Shown: piece after piece, positions 12,613 to 24,850 of the stretch
How the letters are laid out: each line of letters begins with the position of its first letter
How positions within the stretch are numbered: position 1 is the first letter of the stretch
NCBI GenBank assembly: GCA_026419785.1
Contig: JAODTK010001166.1
Location: forward strand, 1-64,000
Direction of reading: 5' to 3'
From: Sclerodactyla briareus
Taxonomy: Eukaryota > Echinodermata > Holothuroidea > Dendrochirotida > Sclerodactylidae
Length of the DNA: 64,000 nucleotides
Translations under genes and position numbers: made by a program
The notes under the pieces: generated by a model
Seen by the model: only the letters and a program-made list of their open reading frames with translations
Databases searched by the model: none
Told to the model about the DNA's origin: nothing

Positions 12613-13283
12613 AAAGAAACTGGAGGGAGGCAGCAGCTTAAGGAAAGAAAAGGGAAAGCTGGTCTACCAGTACCAGCCAGCTCTCGTTGGCTTTGGGGAC
12701 AGCAAGGAGACCGGTTCAGTTTTTCGCTGTCATGGACAAAGTTGGTTGTTCCTTGCGGGACAAGCCTAGCGACAGCCGTTTGAGTACCACTATGTATTTG
12801 ATGCCCATTATGCACCGGCCATCATCTCTGAGACGGGAAAAGGCGAACGGCACACCTTCTTTCAACTCAACCCTATCTGGGCCAAGGCCCGGTCATTACC
12901 CTTGGCAGCAAGGACACTGCGCAAAAACTTTACTCCAATGTCATTCAAGGCTGCCTTACCTCACGGTCAGCCTCTTATCTCTTGCGACTTCTTTGATTCA
13001 GTCTGTCATCCCATCCTTTCAAAATGATGAACTGCCCTCCTCCATTTTGTGTGGTATCGGATCTGCACACTGATGAACTGGGAGGGGCAAGACTGTGAGG
13101 GCTCCTGCCTTCCTAGGTCCATGCTGCAAAGGCATAAGAGTGGCAGGGGATAGGAAGAAGAGGCAGTCCGGGCTAACCAGGACAGAAGAGCGCCACAAAA
13201 GTACCCTCAGTGAACTCGGTGTACTGATCATTACGGCACTACTTCTAGTTATAGCCCTCTCCGGCCTTTCTTGTAGGCTATAA
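12613..13283 (+). CDS. Probable terminal exon of an unidentified C-terminally anchored protein
   Basis: A strong acceptor (CCTTTGTTTCAG) opens a long, mostly coding-like stretch. From 12614 the frame stays open apart from a TAG at 12767 and a double TGA at 13025-13030, for roughly 180 codons. It passes through blocks such as KGKLVYQYQPALVGFGD, FEYHYVFDAHYAPAIIS and HTFFQLNPIWAKARSLPLA, then a Cys-containing run (NWEGQDCEGSCLPR) near 13080. The adjacent frame then supplies a basic segment and a hydrophobic helix (LGVLIITALLLVIALSGL) four residues before TAA at 13283. One or two single-base errors would join these into a protein ending in a transmembrane or GPI-signal-like tail. I cannot name the family, and a retroelement origin is not excluded. 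Confidence 0.35.
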
Positions 13284-14530
13284 TCAATACTTGAGAATGT
13301 GTGTTGGTGATGTCTTACGAAGATCATTGCTATAAAAAACGGTTACGCGTAACCTAATGAAGCACAAACTGTGTACAACCTCATGATTAGCTGTGCAACC
13401 TGAGCTATGTAAGCAGACCTCCTTACCACTAATTTGAAATGCAACACAAATGTATGCTTAAACTTTTAGCAATCATGATGCTTGTGATACTGATGGGGGA
13501 TGTGTGTTTATTTGAGGAGAAACTTGTAATCTATTTTACATACTAGATTACTCCTTATAGCCAGGCCACCCTCACAATTATGCTACTGAGGTCTGGTATG
13601 GTATGTCTATCTATTCGTATGAACCACATTAATTTAGTGTAACAGTTTCCTATAGCAAGCAAAAAAAAAAGTGTATTACAACAACAAGGGTTGGGGGGGG
13701 GGATCTATCATTTTGTGGTGGCCGGGAAAGAACATCACCATAACTTTTCCATTTAGACCCTCTGAATGAAGACGCAATTTTTTTTATTTGCCCTGAATTG
13801 CTCTTCGGATCCGGTGCCAATTTTAGGAAAATGTCAGCCTGTGTATTTTCATTCTGCTTTGCCTGCTTTCTTGCAGAGGAAGTGCCATAGCATGTGTATA
13901 GAGGAGATTTTCATCTTCAACGCATCAACAAATTTCTTTAGGAATTGTGTTTGCGCGATAGTATTTTGTAAGGGGTGGGGACTAATTTCCCCTTCCACTT
14001 TACCTGTTTCCCCTCCCTCACTTTCAGAGGTTCATGCCAGCTCTCCTATCTTGTGAGTTTTAAGTACAAAGCTTATTTTTCTTAGAGAGCATACACCATG
14101 GCAATGCTTGGCAAATTTGTACCTCTGGCAATTTTTTCTCAGCAATATTCATTGCCTGTTTATTGCCATATCAAGTGTATTCTTCACCGTTTCAATTCTT
14201 TCTGGGAATTTTATCTCATTTAGTACATATAATTCGTCAAGGACAAACACCCTGGTAGATTGTCTTCAAATTGATATCATGGGGTAAATAAAAAAGATTG
14301 TGATGGATTTGGGAGTGGGTGGGGGTGGGGTGGTGTTCATTTCAGAATTCAACAAACTTCTATGATTGCCTATGCTCACACAGTTTTTTTCTTCCCTTTC
14401 ATGTCCATTCCTATTCAGTTTAGTTATCATTCCCTTATTAAACTACAGAAAATGCATTAACATTGCTGTTCTTGTATGAATTACAACTGATATTATCACC
14501 AACGAGTGTAACTGAATTCGTTTGTGGAGG
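13284..14530. other. No gene recognised
   Basis: This holds a poly-A run near 13661, a G-run at 13693-13702 and GT/GGGT-rich sequence at 14310-14335. A frame at 13766-14056 is open for 96 codons but has no recognisable content. Confidence 0.45.
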
Positions 14531-14564
14531 AAAAGATGTTGGAACTGTTCTACCAACATCTTTT
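14531..14564. repeat. Perfect 12-bp hairpin
   Basis: AAAAGATGTTGG (14531-14542) and CCAACATCTTTT (14553-14564) are exact reverse complements around a 10-base loop. No T-run follows on either strand, so it is not a Pol III or bacterial-type terminator. It is probably a repeat remnant. Confidence 0.6.
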
Positions 14565-15019
14565 ACGATCGATTACATGTATTCTAAATGCCGACCGTGT
14601 GCGCCCCAGCTTGAAAAAAAAAAAAGTTGGAGTTGACAGCACCATGCGTGTAAGTTAGGCCTAGGCACTAGGCCAGAAAGAAGAAGGAACATTTTAATTA
14701 TAGGAATGGGAAGATCCAAGAATGCAGTTGATCACAACTGCATATCGCTTTTCAAGTTATAATTTTCTCGGCCTCTTGGAAAGGAGTATTGTTGAATATT
14801 CAATTGTAATATAAATAGTTCAAAACAAAACTGCCTCTCATTGTATTCATTTCTTATTCTAAGTCTCTGCGAGGGGCAGTGTATATAGTCTGTCCTTAGG
14901 GGAAAGAGTTAATTCAGTCTAATAGACTGATTTGACTGTCATATTCGGTTAGCTACTGTGCAAGAAATAATCCTTCATAGATTTAAAATTCTAACTCTAA
15001 AAAAGATTTGAGTTTGAGT

Positions 15020-15165
15020 CAAATTAGATGGATTTTTAAGTCTATTAGAAGGAAAATTCAATCTTTCATAGATGTATAATTTTAAGTTAATGTGAAAGAC
15101 TGGAATTTAAATTACATAGATTGTTCCCTCTGTGGAGTCTATTTTAGACTTAAAAATAAATCAAT
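15020..15165. repeat. AT-rich fold-back
   Basis: The region around 15025-15052 (GGATTTTTAAGTCTATTAGA) is imperfectly complementary to 15138-15164 (TCTATTTTAGACTTAAAAA). This gives a stem of about 22 bp with a loop of about 90 bases. A similar AT-rich GACTTAAAA/GATTTAAAT block occurs at 5505-5640. The likely origin is a small non-autonomous element. Confidence 0.4.
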
Positions 15166-15204
15166 TAGATTCATTTTCAACTCTATTATTTAAGAGAGTG
15201 CTCC

Positions 15205-15990
15205 GAAACAATGCAGTTCATGTACGCATTATGGAAAACCCATATACCAAGTATGAGTTAGATCCATTCAGGAGGGGTCGAGGTATCGGTCACAGGCCAA
15301 AGTTGGCCAGGTTTATCAATTTTTGAAGGTGTTCCCTTTCAAAATATTCACAGAACGCCCTCAGTCTACACCGAAACTATATGGTTCTTGTACTCCCCCT
15401 TAAAAAAGCTGCATACCAATCTTAGCCCAATTGGATCGAGCATTCGGGACCTATCTTGTTCACAAGTTTTCAGACCTTGACCTATTTGACTTCATTTGAC
15501 TTTTGACCTGACACCCAAACGATGGGGTTCATGTATTCGTTATGGAGAACGCCTATGATAAGTATGAGCTTGATCCACCCAGTTATTGTGTTCACAATCC
15601 GAATTTGGCTGATATATCAATATATATATTATATATATTTTGTCACATTCTCCTAATCGTTCACCAAACATGACCCCACACCTATATACACAAAAACAAT
15701 AGGTTTCTTGTGCTCACCAAATTTTACCTTAATCAGTTGACCCCAATGACGTTGACATTAGCACAGAACATTTAAGTACATGTACTCATCATTGGGAATC
15801 CACACACCAAGTATGAGCTTGATCCATCCAGTTGGGGTAAAGTTATCGTGATCACACACAAAAAATTGACCAGAATTTATTTTTACAGTTTCCCAATTTT
15901 TACCAAACATGACACCCAAAACCACTTGTTTCATATCTCTCTTTTTTTTGGGATTTGACTTATTCCAAATCTCTTGCGTGCTCGATAAAC
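15205..15990. repeat. Diverged tandem repeat, three units
   Basis: A block containing a short CAT/TATGGAA run, then CCAAGTATGAGYTTGATCCA and a Gly-rich GGGG segment recurs at about 15215, 15530 and 15775. The spacing is therefore 315 then 245 bases. Between units are TGACCTATTTGAC and TTTGACTTTTGACCTG motifs. The same style of repeat is common in marine invertebrate genomes. No frame is conserved across units. Confidence 0.6.
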
Positions 15991-16079
15991 ATACCCAGCT
16001 GACACAGCTATGAAGTCCCTTCATCCGACTTGACTACAACCGCTGCGAGTGTGGAGATGAGCCACGCGCTATTGCGCAA

Positions 16080-17290
16080 CATCGTGACAACGGACTATGA
16101 TTTTCAGTCAAATGAAATAATCCAAGGAGGGATTATGCTTGGGATTTCACTTCCTCGTGTGGGATTGTGAAATGTCTCTGTGAAATGTCGGTCTTCCGTG
16201 GCCATTGCCGTTGTAATCGTTAATGTCCGTGTGGCTGTGGGAATCACATACACCAACCAGCAACAGAGGTTTATATTTAAAGCAACGATACAGTATCATG
16301 GATTCAGTTACACGCGGTAAATGGATTCATTTAGCGTGTGATAGTATACCTGTGTTGAGTCACGTAGAACCGCCAGCAAACAGGAGGTTATATTCAGTAT
16401 AAAGGATAAATTTACATGTCTGGCAACGTTCTTAGTAGCCTGATACTAATGAAATTATAGGAAATATGAATAAAGGAGGTCTAGTTCATTGCTATCTATA
16501 TGCAAATGTGCCAGAACTATTGGTAACTAGCCAGTGCATATACTGATATATATCCATCTATAGAACATGAACGCAATGTCCATCGAGCATGGGAACAGTT
16601 CATGATAGCATTGGTTTTATGGAAGAGATTTCTAACACAGATATAATTCCAGTTATTTCTTACGCCTCCACCCAAGAGTCGTTTCCCAAATCCCCACGTT
16701 CCCCACAGTTTTGTTTGTAGGAGTTCAGCGACAAAGGCGCAAATGGTATGAGTTTTTTTATTTTTTTATTCTCGGCCCCGTAATCAACACAATTACAGCA
16801 CATTACGGAATGATAGCGAAAACCTGATTGTGGGAATGCGTCTACCGTTTTCGATACAATTATAACAGCCAGTGACCTGTATATATTCGTACGTAGTGGC
16901 AATTATGTGTAGTCTGCCACGGGGTGTCTCTACAGAGTTATAACCAGAATTGTTCTGTCTGGCGAGAGAGGTTATGCAAGTTAAGACCCACATATTTACC
17001 AATGTTGGGAAATATAACGACACATCGCCTGGACCGATATCGTTCCTTCAGCAATTATCATCATGAGTAGTGTTTCGCTGAACAGTAGTCGTATTAGAAT
17101 TGATGTGTGTTTTTCGGTTCACTGAGGATTGGCTAGGGACTAATTGCTCCAAATCACAGAATGGTACACACGACCTAACGGTTCAAACTCACATTTCCTG
17201 CGAGTTGTTCAGGTTTGTGAAAAGCCATTAGAATTCAGTTATAGTAGTCCACAGGATATAATTGTTTCTTATCGTGAGCCATTCCCCCTT
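16080..17290. repeat. Dispersed repeat, copy A
   Basis: This can be matched in the same orientation to 52000-53060 over its full length. Shared blocks include AAATGAAATAA, GTGTGGGATT.TGAAATGTCT, CAGCAACAG.GGTTATATT, CCTGATAC.AAT and TTTGTGAAAAGC. Divergence is substantial (many substitutions and indels). No terminal repeats, protein or poly-A tail are visible. It could be a solo LTR-like or other non-coding element, or an ancient segmental duplication. Confidence 0.6.
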
Positions 17291-17599
17291 CCCAACTTCT
17301 GAGATATGGTATCCCCTCTTTCTTCCCAACTTGATGTTGTGCTTAATATTTGTGATAGTGCATCATAATGGTTTTTTTCACGGCCCGGGTACTTTGTTAA
17401 TGGAGCGGCTGGTTGATGAGAAGGAAGGGGAAGAACTCCAATACCACCTTGACATGAATACTAATTACAGCAACCCCTTGATTTGGTAAACCATCCAAGG
17501 CATTTGTTCTGACGTAGACCGAAATGAAGATATATTTTGTTTTATAACAGCCCAATAATACTAATAATACTAAAATATAAATATGACATAAGACACGAA

Positions 17600-17632
17600 T
17601 GGTCTCGGGTTCGAATCCCTCATGGTCATCCA
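17600..17632 (+). ncRNA. tRNA-like B-box fragment (SINE or tRNA relic)
   Basis: GGTTCGAATCC inside TCTCGGGTTCGAATCCCTCATGG-like context is a perfect Pol III B-box with a T-arm-like loop (TTCGAAT). The T stem is only partly paired. No complementary 5' acceptor strand, D-arm or anticodon arm is found upstream. It is therefore not an intact tRNA gene, and a tRNA-derived SINE head or pseudogene is more likely. Confidence 0.35.
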
Positions 17633-18149
17633 GACAGACTCTTACTTCTCCACCATAATACTGTCACAACCAGCGTCGGAGTATTGGCACGGAAACGCCA
17701 CGACAGACTGACATGAGGAGGGACAACGTAAAGTCTCCCATGAGTGCTGTCCTCCAGCTCATATCCATGGGTAGAGCATCAATACGGATCAGACTCGCCC
17801 GGGTCGAAGGCGTCTCGGCGTCCTAGGGGAGTGCTTGCGACAGGGGTATCGGGAATAAATGCATGACCAATGGCAGCAATGAAATGCTAACAGTTTGACG
17901 GCAGTGGAAACGAGAACATCAAACGAGAGAAAAGGTGCCGACAGTCCAGGGCGGTTTTGACTTAACTAAGAGACTAAGCGGGTAATCCACCAACTCCAGA
18001 ATGCGGGCACCAGAACCTGCGGCGATACCTGAATTACCATCAAAAGGTACATCTCCTGAGAAATCGCTAATGAAATGACAACCGCAGGGCCGGGAGACAC
18101 CTGAACCCCCATCCGCATGTTCGACGAGCAAATTCTCAGCTAAACCAAC

Positions 18150-18990
18150 TGGTGGCGATATCTGACCATGCAATCCGACTGATCCCAACAAATGACATCA
18201 CGGAGACGAACCAACTAATGTATGTCACTGCAAAAGTTCTCTCCCTGAAGGAGGAATACGAGGTTCAATTCTCAAGGCAAACACAACCCGAAAAGACGGT
18301 TTATGCAGAAATTGCCCAGTATAGGAAACAATATAAGCAGGATGGAAGATGTGCACCATGGTTCGATTCTATATTAGAATCTTCCAAGCCGTGTATGGAA
18401 GCTGTTGGAAAGGTTATTTGGATTCCCGGCTTGATCCATAAGTTAGTAAGACCTCACCTGGAGTATTCCGTGCGAGTGTGCAATCCCTGTTGTTCCAAAG
18501 ATAAGCTGCTAATCGAGAACGTTCTGAGGAGGGTCACGAAGATCGTTCACTTTCTCGAAGAGTCTTGGTCTCACTTCAATTGAGCTGAGGCGAATTTTGG
18601 GTAATTTGATTCAGGTTTTCCAAATTGTGCATTGGCATCGATGACCTTTCTTTCGACTACTACTTTCAATTCTGTCATGTTTCCACTAATATGGTTATTA
18701 TCTTAAACTTCATGGCAATGTTGCAGGTTAGACATCGGAAATATTCATTTTCACAAAGATTGAATAATGAGTGCAGATGTCGTTTGGTCTAAGAGTGTGG
18801 ATGCCTTCATGAACATTCTTGCTTTGCTTATTCAGGAATTGTGTGAGACTTCTTCGAGGTCCGTTAAAGTGTTCTCATGCTTGTTTTAGTAGGTTGTTGT
18901 AGTTCCAGAGTTAAAGAGTCGTTCATAAGGACTCCTTCCTGGCCCTTTCCTGCTAAACTGAGCTAAACTAAACTAACACTACTACTAATG
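18150..18990 (+). mobile_element. CR1-like LINE, internally deleted 3' part
   Basis: A 143-codon frame (18152-18583) ends in the thumb/C-terminal region typical of CR1-clade reverse transcriptases. It reads KLVRPHLEYSVRVCNP, then a charged segment and VLRRVTKIVHFLEE. Shifted frames continue with LELRRILGNLIQVFQI (near 18590), RLDIGNI (near 18730) and SVDAFMN (near 18790), which is the normal order to the end of CR1 ORF2. The catalytic core (FADD) is absent. The N-terminal half of the frame (18152-18400) is not recognised, which suggests a deletion junction. The 3' UTR runs to about 18990. Confidence 0.75.
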
Positions 18991-19734
18991 CCTATTTCCA
19001 ATAATAATACTATTGTTGACTCTTCAAAGAACTGAAACAATTACAAAATTGTCATAAAGTACATACACTTCATATAACGCATATAACGCTCCTTTCCGTC
19101 TTTCTTGGAAGTACATTTTTCTACCTGAAGGGAAAACCTAAATTTATCATCAAAGTCATAACGTTTGAATTTGTTTCTACTAAGCTTGCACTGAAACATA
19201 TGAATAAATAAGAACAAAATCGTGATCGCTTACAACCAAAAAAATAAAAAAGGAAGGAAGAAAGATGTTTTCTCTACTGAAATACATAACATGTACTTTT
19301 TCATGGAGACACATACGGAAACTTTAAAAAAAAAACTCCCGAACATTTCTACCTGAATGCTCGACAAAAAGGTACAATGAGCTTCCAGCCATATCCATGA
19401 TGTATAAACGTCTGTATTCGTGCCTAAATTCCTTTGTAGGACTCGAAATTGAAAGCGACGCGACGTTAACGTTATGTCCCTTACTGAAAATCAAACATTG
19501 AAGGTATGATTGCCCACAATATTGTAATTCCATTACTGACTGTGGTATTGCCTCTACCAGAGATCCATACTAAAAATCCATTTTGAGTGTTTTGCCTGAT
19601 TTGTCCAATTCATCAAAAGCTGAGCAGTAATGTGAATGGCATTTCTCCAGGGATCGAGGATATTATTCTTATTCTATATTCTATCTATATTATTCTTATT
19701 CTATATTATTAATCTTATCAGGCGTATTGTTCGA

Positions 19735-20765
19735 GATATGAATCACAATTGTCACTTGTGCTACGGTTACAAAGCTTCGTACGAAGCTCACAGTTCGTAC
19801 GAACAGTGGAGTTCGCAAGAATGTTCTGATTTCCTACAACGTTCTTGAAGTGTTCGTACGGCCACCGCAAGAACGACGTGAGACGTTCGCGAGAAAATAC
19901 GGTGAAAATCTCCTTCTGATGGCCCAAAAGTTCTTACACTGCCGGAAAAACGACGCGAGATCTCCTTGCGGCGAACTTACATCCGCCTCAAGAAAGTTGT
20001 CGTCGTACAGTCCAACGTACGCGAACTTTACAATGCAACTGGCGCACACTCAAGGTCGTTCGTACGAAATGGAGATATCCACTCGGGAACTGTTCTCCTT
20101 TTCTACATATTTAGAAGAGTTCGCCATTTTGAAGATGACAACAATGATCAGGAGACAACACCTACGCATCCTTCAGCTTCCGCTGCAGAATGAAGAATAG
20201 GAAGACTGTGTAGGTGTCGCTGCAAAATTGATTCGAATGGAGAGGAAACGGCACGGTCCGTTGGGGGTGCGATTATGTGGATACAGCGGCGGCGGCATAT
20301 TTTGGGCAATATGAGACTATTTGGCGAGCTGCAACGAGAATTTCATACATACACGCAGGCCTATATAGAGTTCTACGATCACCGCAACACCACACACCGT
20401 GCAAACTATTGATAAAACAATTTTCGTAGGAACGCCGTGAGAAGTTCTCAAGAACACTCAAGAGTTCTTGCGGTGAAGTTACGGCCGCCGTAAGGCAGAA
20501 TAAGAACCTAAGTACTACACATTTCGTGCGGAGTTCTTACGGCGTTCTTACGGCTGCCGTACGGTTGGGTCATTCTTGCGGTGTTCGTGAGAATTGAAAC
20601 CAAAATCTTGGAAATGATCATCGACCTGGCTACGAACTTAAAAACGGTCTCCGAACAGTCGCATTTCGTAAGAAGGCCTCAAGAACGCCGTAAGAAATGG
20701 ACCACGAAATCCCTAAAATCGTTCGGACCGTTCGTAGACCATTTGTAGAAGCATTTGTTACGCAG
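19735..20765. repeat. Field of TTCGTACGAA palindromes and GTTCTTRCGG repeats
   Basis: AGCTTCGTACGAAGCT (19773-19788) is a perfect 16-base palindrome. GTTCGTACGAAC (19793-19804) and TTCGTACGAA (about 20058-20067) are further perfect ones. Around them, GTTCTTGCGG, GTTCTTACGG, CGTAAGAA and TACGGCCGCCGTA-like blocks recur on both strands to 20735. Such inverted-repeat density makes several frames appear open (for example 19850-20200) without real coding content. It is best seen as a dispersed palindromic repeat or a non-autonomous transposon. Confidence 0.6.
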
Positions 20766-21689
20766 CTTTGGTTCGAGTTTGAATCCTTTTTCACGATTCG
20801 ATTTCTTTGAAAAGAATAGAAACTGATTTAGATACTGCAAACGTTTAGAAAATCAAATTCCGTCTAATTTGGGAAATGTCCTTGTACGACAGTGAGTTAC
20901 GATTTTTTTCGCAAAGACTTTGATGCAAGTGTCGACGTACACAATCCTGTCTGGTGCTGTTAAAATGTAATAAAACATAGCACTGGACGAGTAGCTCAGG
21001 TGAGTTTGCTAACAAATAGTACAATCGAGATAAGTAATAAATGCCAAGTCTAACTTCCCTATAATATTTACTTTCGAAGCAGTTGCTTCATGACAATGTT
21101 CACAATCGATAAAAAAAATCCGTGAAATAACGTGGGCCTGTTGCTCTAAATAGAGGGGTGCTGTTCTCGGCTACTGAGTCATTTTAACTTTATAATTCAG
21201 AACATGTAGCTCTCATAATTCCGTTTGCCTTCAGACCCGTGTCTACGAACCCCGTCAATCATTGTCGAATACAGGCACTTTTAACAACCCTTCAACCAGT
21301 GTCATTTACGGATATGTCTCATTTTGCTGGTGTCGACTAAAGATAGGTCAGTGGTTAACATATTCGGGGGTCGGGGCATGCCCCGAAATCATTAATTAAA
21401 TGATTAATTCTTCTCCCCTCCATCAATCTTATATCGTTCTGTGGTGGTCGTTTATTTCCTTTCTTCGTTGATATCGTTGGTTGCAACAATCCATAAAAAC
21501 GCAAAGTGAGTAATGAATTCAGCCATTGATATGTTAAATGTTGATAGTTATAAATATCGCTGTTTTGTATCTTATGGTTTTTTTGGTGCCAAACGATTTG
21601 GAGAAAGAAATTGTCTCCGAATTGAGGACAATCCTCGTGCGTTTTTGACTTATGCTAGGATGGACACAGAAGTCAAGGACAGCATTGGT

Positions 21690-23290
21690 CCCAATTGTTA
21701 GAACCATACCAAGGGTTCTCAAACTCTTGTTTCTCTCCGGTTTTCCCTCAAGATATCCGTAATTGTATCGCGATGTGTGTCTTGTACCACTGCACTCAGT
21801 TACGGAGAAACTGTCGAAACTTAAGAACTGTACAGCTTCTGGTCCGGACAGGACCCGATCCTCTAGATCTTCACTGATCAGTTGCTGTTCGACTAAACTC
21901 CCAAGCTAGAGGTTTAGCTCTTGGATTGTGGAAGTCAAATGTTCCTCCTATTCTCAAGATAGGTAATCCGTATTTATTCCGCTCGTATTGGTCAAGAATC
22001 TCGTACCGGTGTAGAACTTTATGGCATGACCGCCTCAACACTTTCTGAAGCCTTCTGAGGTCCTTCAATAGATTTCGCATAGGCGACTTACAGACCCCGT
22101 GGCCACTCCATGCTGGCTCTTCTGGCTGATTTTACCCTTAAAGTCTAGTATATTCATGCTTTTACCTTTATGTAATAATTATCTCCTACCTATTGATTAA
22201 GTGGTATTAAACCTTGTGTGTCTGGCGGATGCTTGTGCGCGACAATAACAATGCTCTGTTCTCCGGTGAGCCAGCAACCGAAATATGACATACTTTTGAA
22301 CAACTTATTGTTTTTTACACTGCAAGGAATGGTTCAGCAAGATGTCTAGCTACAGGTAGCCACCTCTAACCAACACTCAACGCTTACCTTACTCATTCAA
22401 TATTCCTCCATAATTGATTCCACGCATGATTGCAGTGATAGCCTCTACCCTATTTTTTTTTTGTCACTGTTTTCAGTTTTACCTGGTCACTGGATCGATA
22501 AACTTGTGTACACTGTCATTTATAATGTCCTGCTCCAATGCCATTGTATTTTTTGTATGAACGAAATAAATTGAATTAAATTCTTTCGTAATACTGCCAT
22601 GAATCTCACCAGTGTGGTTGGCATAGTGATGGAATCAATTAGTGGATAACTTTTTGGGGGGGGGGTCCCCACTTATTTGACCAAAATATTTATTTGTTTT
22701 CATAACTATTTTATTATATGAGGTAATTGAAGCCTTGGTCTCAGCATGGCTCCAGAGAAAATTGCTCTTGTCTTGACGAATTCTGGAATTTTTGGAAGAT
22801 GTTACTAGTTCCATTGACAGCGACAAAGCCTTACTAAGCTATAAAACTCGATATAAAGCGATACATTTTCCTGGACTTTTAAAAAGCTTTTGACGGTGCC
22901 AGGTTGAGGTTCTGGTTTACCAGTGGGTGCTTGCAGAGGGCTATCTCGGTTCATTTACTGTGGTTAGCTCACTTAACAATTTTCGAAATTTGAGTTGAAA
23001 TTTTGCGGACGACACAAAGTTGTATCGAGAGTGATTCGAATGATGATGTTGCATTGTTCAAAGGTCAAGAAATCTCTGTTGTAAATTCTGAAAAGATCTT
23101 CGTGTGTCTTCGATTCTACATAAGAACAATTAAAAAAATCCAAGCAGGTGCGGGACTGCTGGGAAATTTAAATGGATTCTGTCTCGATTAAACGTAATTT
23201 CAGATTTCTTGAAAAAACACCTTGTCAGGCTTCACGCAGTTGGTAAAACTTCACCGGGACCATTCCGTGCAAGGTGGAACCCGCAATTGT
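21690..23290 (+). mobile_element. Degenerate CR1-like LINE reverse transcriptase
   Basis: Across shifted frames the landmarks of a CR1/L2-superfamily RT occur in order. TASGPDR is at 21832-21852 and WKSNVPPILKIG at 21928-21965. A fingers block QHGSRENCSCLDEF starts at 22748. A motif A equivalent (LDF.KAFD, stop at the dot) is at 22870-22896, and catalytic motif C FADDTKLYR at 23001-23028. An LVRPH-like block is at 23220-23250. The distance between motif A and FADD is only about 110 bases, far short of the usual ~90 codons, so an internal deletion removed the QGSVLGP region. An insertion of about 780 bases separates the WKSNVPP and QHG blocks. The element is dead. Confidence 0.75.
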
Positions 23291-24509
23291 GAAATTCGGG
23301 GGAGAAAACATCTTGGGACATTTTTTATTTTACAAACCGCTATTTCACATATGTTTGCTTATATCCGGAAGCTGAATGATTCCAATTGGTAAAAATATGG
23401 AAATTCAAAAATTACAATTGTCCTCCATGCAATCATCAGGAATTACCAATAAAGTGACTTACTTTAAAAAAAAGAAAGAATTTGTTGTTCCTTCAGTATG
23501 ATCTCTCAAGCAAAAGCATAAAATACGAATATTGCGGTAGCGCACGATCATATAACCGCGGCTGGCTGCAGGGCATCGGCTTTGTTATCAGGCGGACATT
23601 GTATGGCGTTGCATCTACTCGCCGCACTATCCTGCATGCTACTCTCCGGTAGAAATGGTGAATAGTAAATGGCATTAGTGTGCCTCTTGTAATTTTAAAA
23701 TACAACGTGTCCGCTTGATGTGGATCAAGCTGAGTGCCGTTGAATAGCTACAGTTTGTCTTTTTCGAATTATTCTACATTCATAATAGTCAAAATCCCTT
23801 GCGGCGTTTTCGGTGTGTGGCAGCTATCCGCACAAACAATGACTGTGTACTGGAGGGCCGGGCGAGTTGGGCAACCTCTGGGACCTCGGGTGTCCCCTGG
23901 AGCGTCGGCGATTGGGTATCTATGACGGTGAGAAATTATAGTTTGTGCAACATTTCTATCTGTAGATTTTATAATTATTATGACGATTGCTTACGAATCG
24001 GTGATATTAGAGGGTGTGTGTGTGTGGGGGGGGGGGGGTTGTCTACTCTTCCATTTATGCACTGCTACCATCAACTGCTTTTACCAGACAGTTGGAGCAT
24101 TATTATAACAACATTTTATAAAACTCAAGTGCACCAATTGTGGTATGTAACTCAATTTTATCTGTAATCTATGATAGGAGAGTTTATTCCTATTTGATAT
24201 TTATTTCAGTTTTGTTATGGAAGTTCCCATGAACGACCGCAATGGGCCTCAACAACTCTACTATTTTGCCTGTACATTCATGGAAAGAAGACGCTATCAG
24301 ATCAAAAGACATCTACAGGAATACTATTTTTCACTCGGTGTCGCTCTCTGCGAGGAAACAACCAACAAGGAAACTCTTGAATGTCCATTTCACAACGCTT
24401 GTCACAAGCTTGAGACGATTAGTATTGCTAACACTGGGAATTAAAACAAAAAGTGAGAGAAAAGGAAGGTCATCGAAGCTGTGGACAATTTTTAAAACCC
24501 AAATCTAAT

Positions 24510-24850
24510 AACCTCGAATTCGCCTCAGCCCATTAAAGTTAGCCCAAGACGCTCTTAATTGTTCCTCATGGTGCAAATACTCCCGACGACTAAATATCTG
24601 GGAGCAGCCGTAGCCCTCCTTTGAAACGTTTTTATTAGGCAACTTGACTTGGTCGCGAAATGATAATTCACACTTGCACTGTGTATTCCAGGTGAGGTCT
24701 TAAACAGCCTGACAACAAAATCTTATCAAGGAAACTCACAAATAAGTATATTCAAACTGGAAATCCAATTACCTTTCCTCCTGGCAGCTTCCGCACACTG
24801 TTGATAACGTTTCACTGTAGAATTAGAATACCCACGAATATATTTTTGTT
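24510..24850 (-). mobile_element. CR1-like LINE fragment, RT C-terminal part
   Basis: TCTTATCAAGGAAACT and the sequence around it (24640-24830) match the minus-strand LINE at 59380-59540 in the same orientation. On minus, frames give a degraded form of the LVRPHL(E)Y region and, upstream, DKILLSG. Several frameshifts are present and no catalytic motif is retained. It could extend a little towards 25100 but I cannot support that. Confidence 0.55.

Noticed and set aside
20988..21010. GTAGCTCAGGTGAG resembling a tRNA A-box
   Set aside because: No B-box or cloverleaf follows at the required distance.
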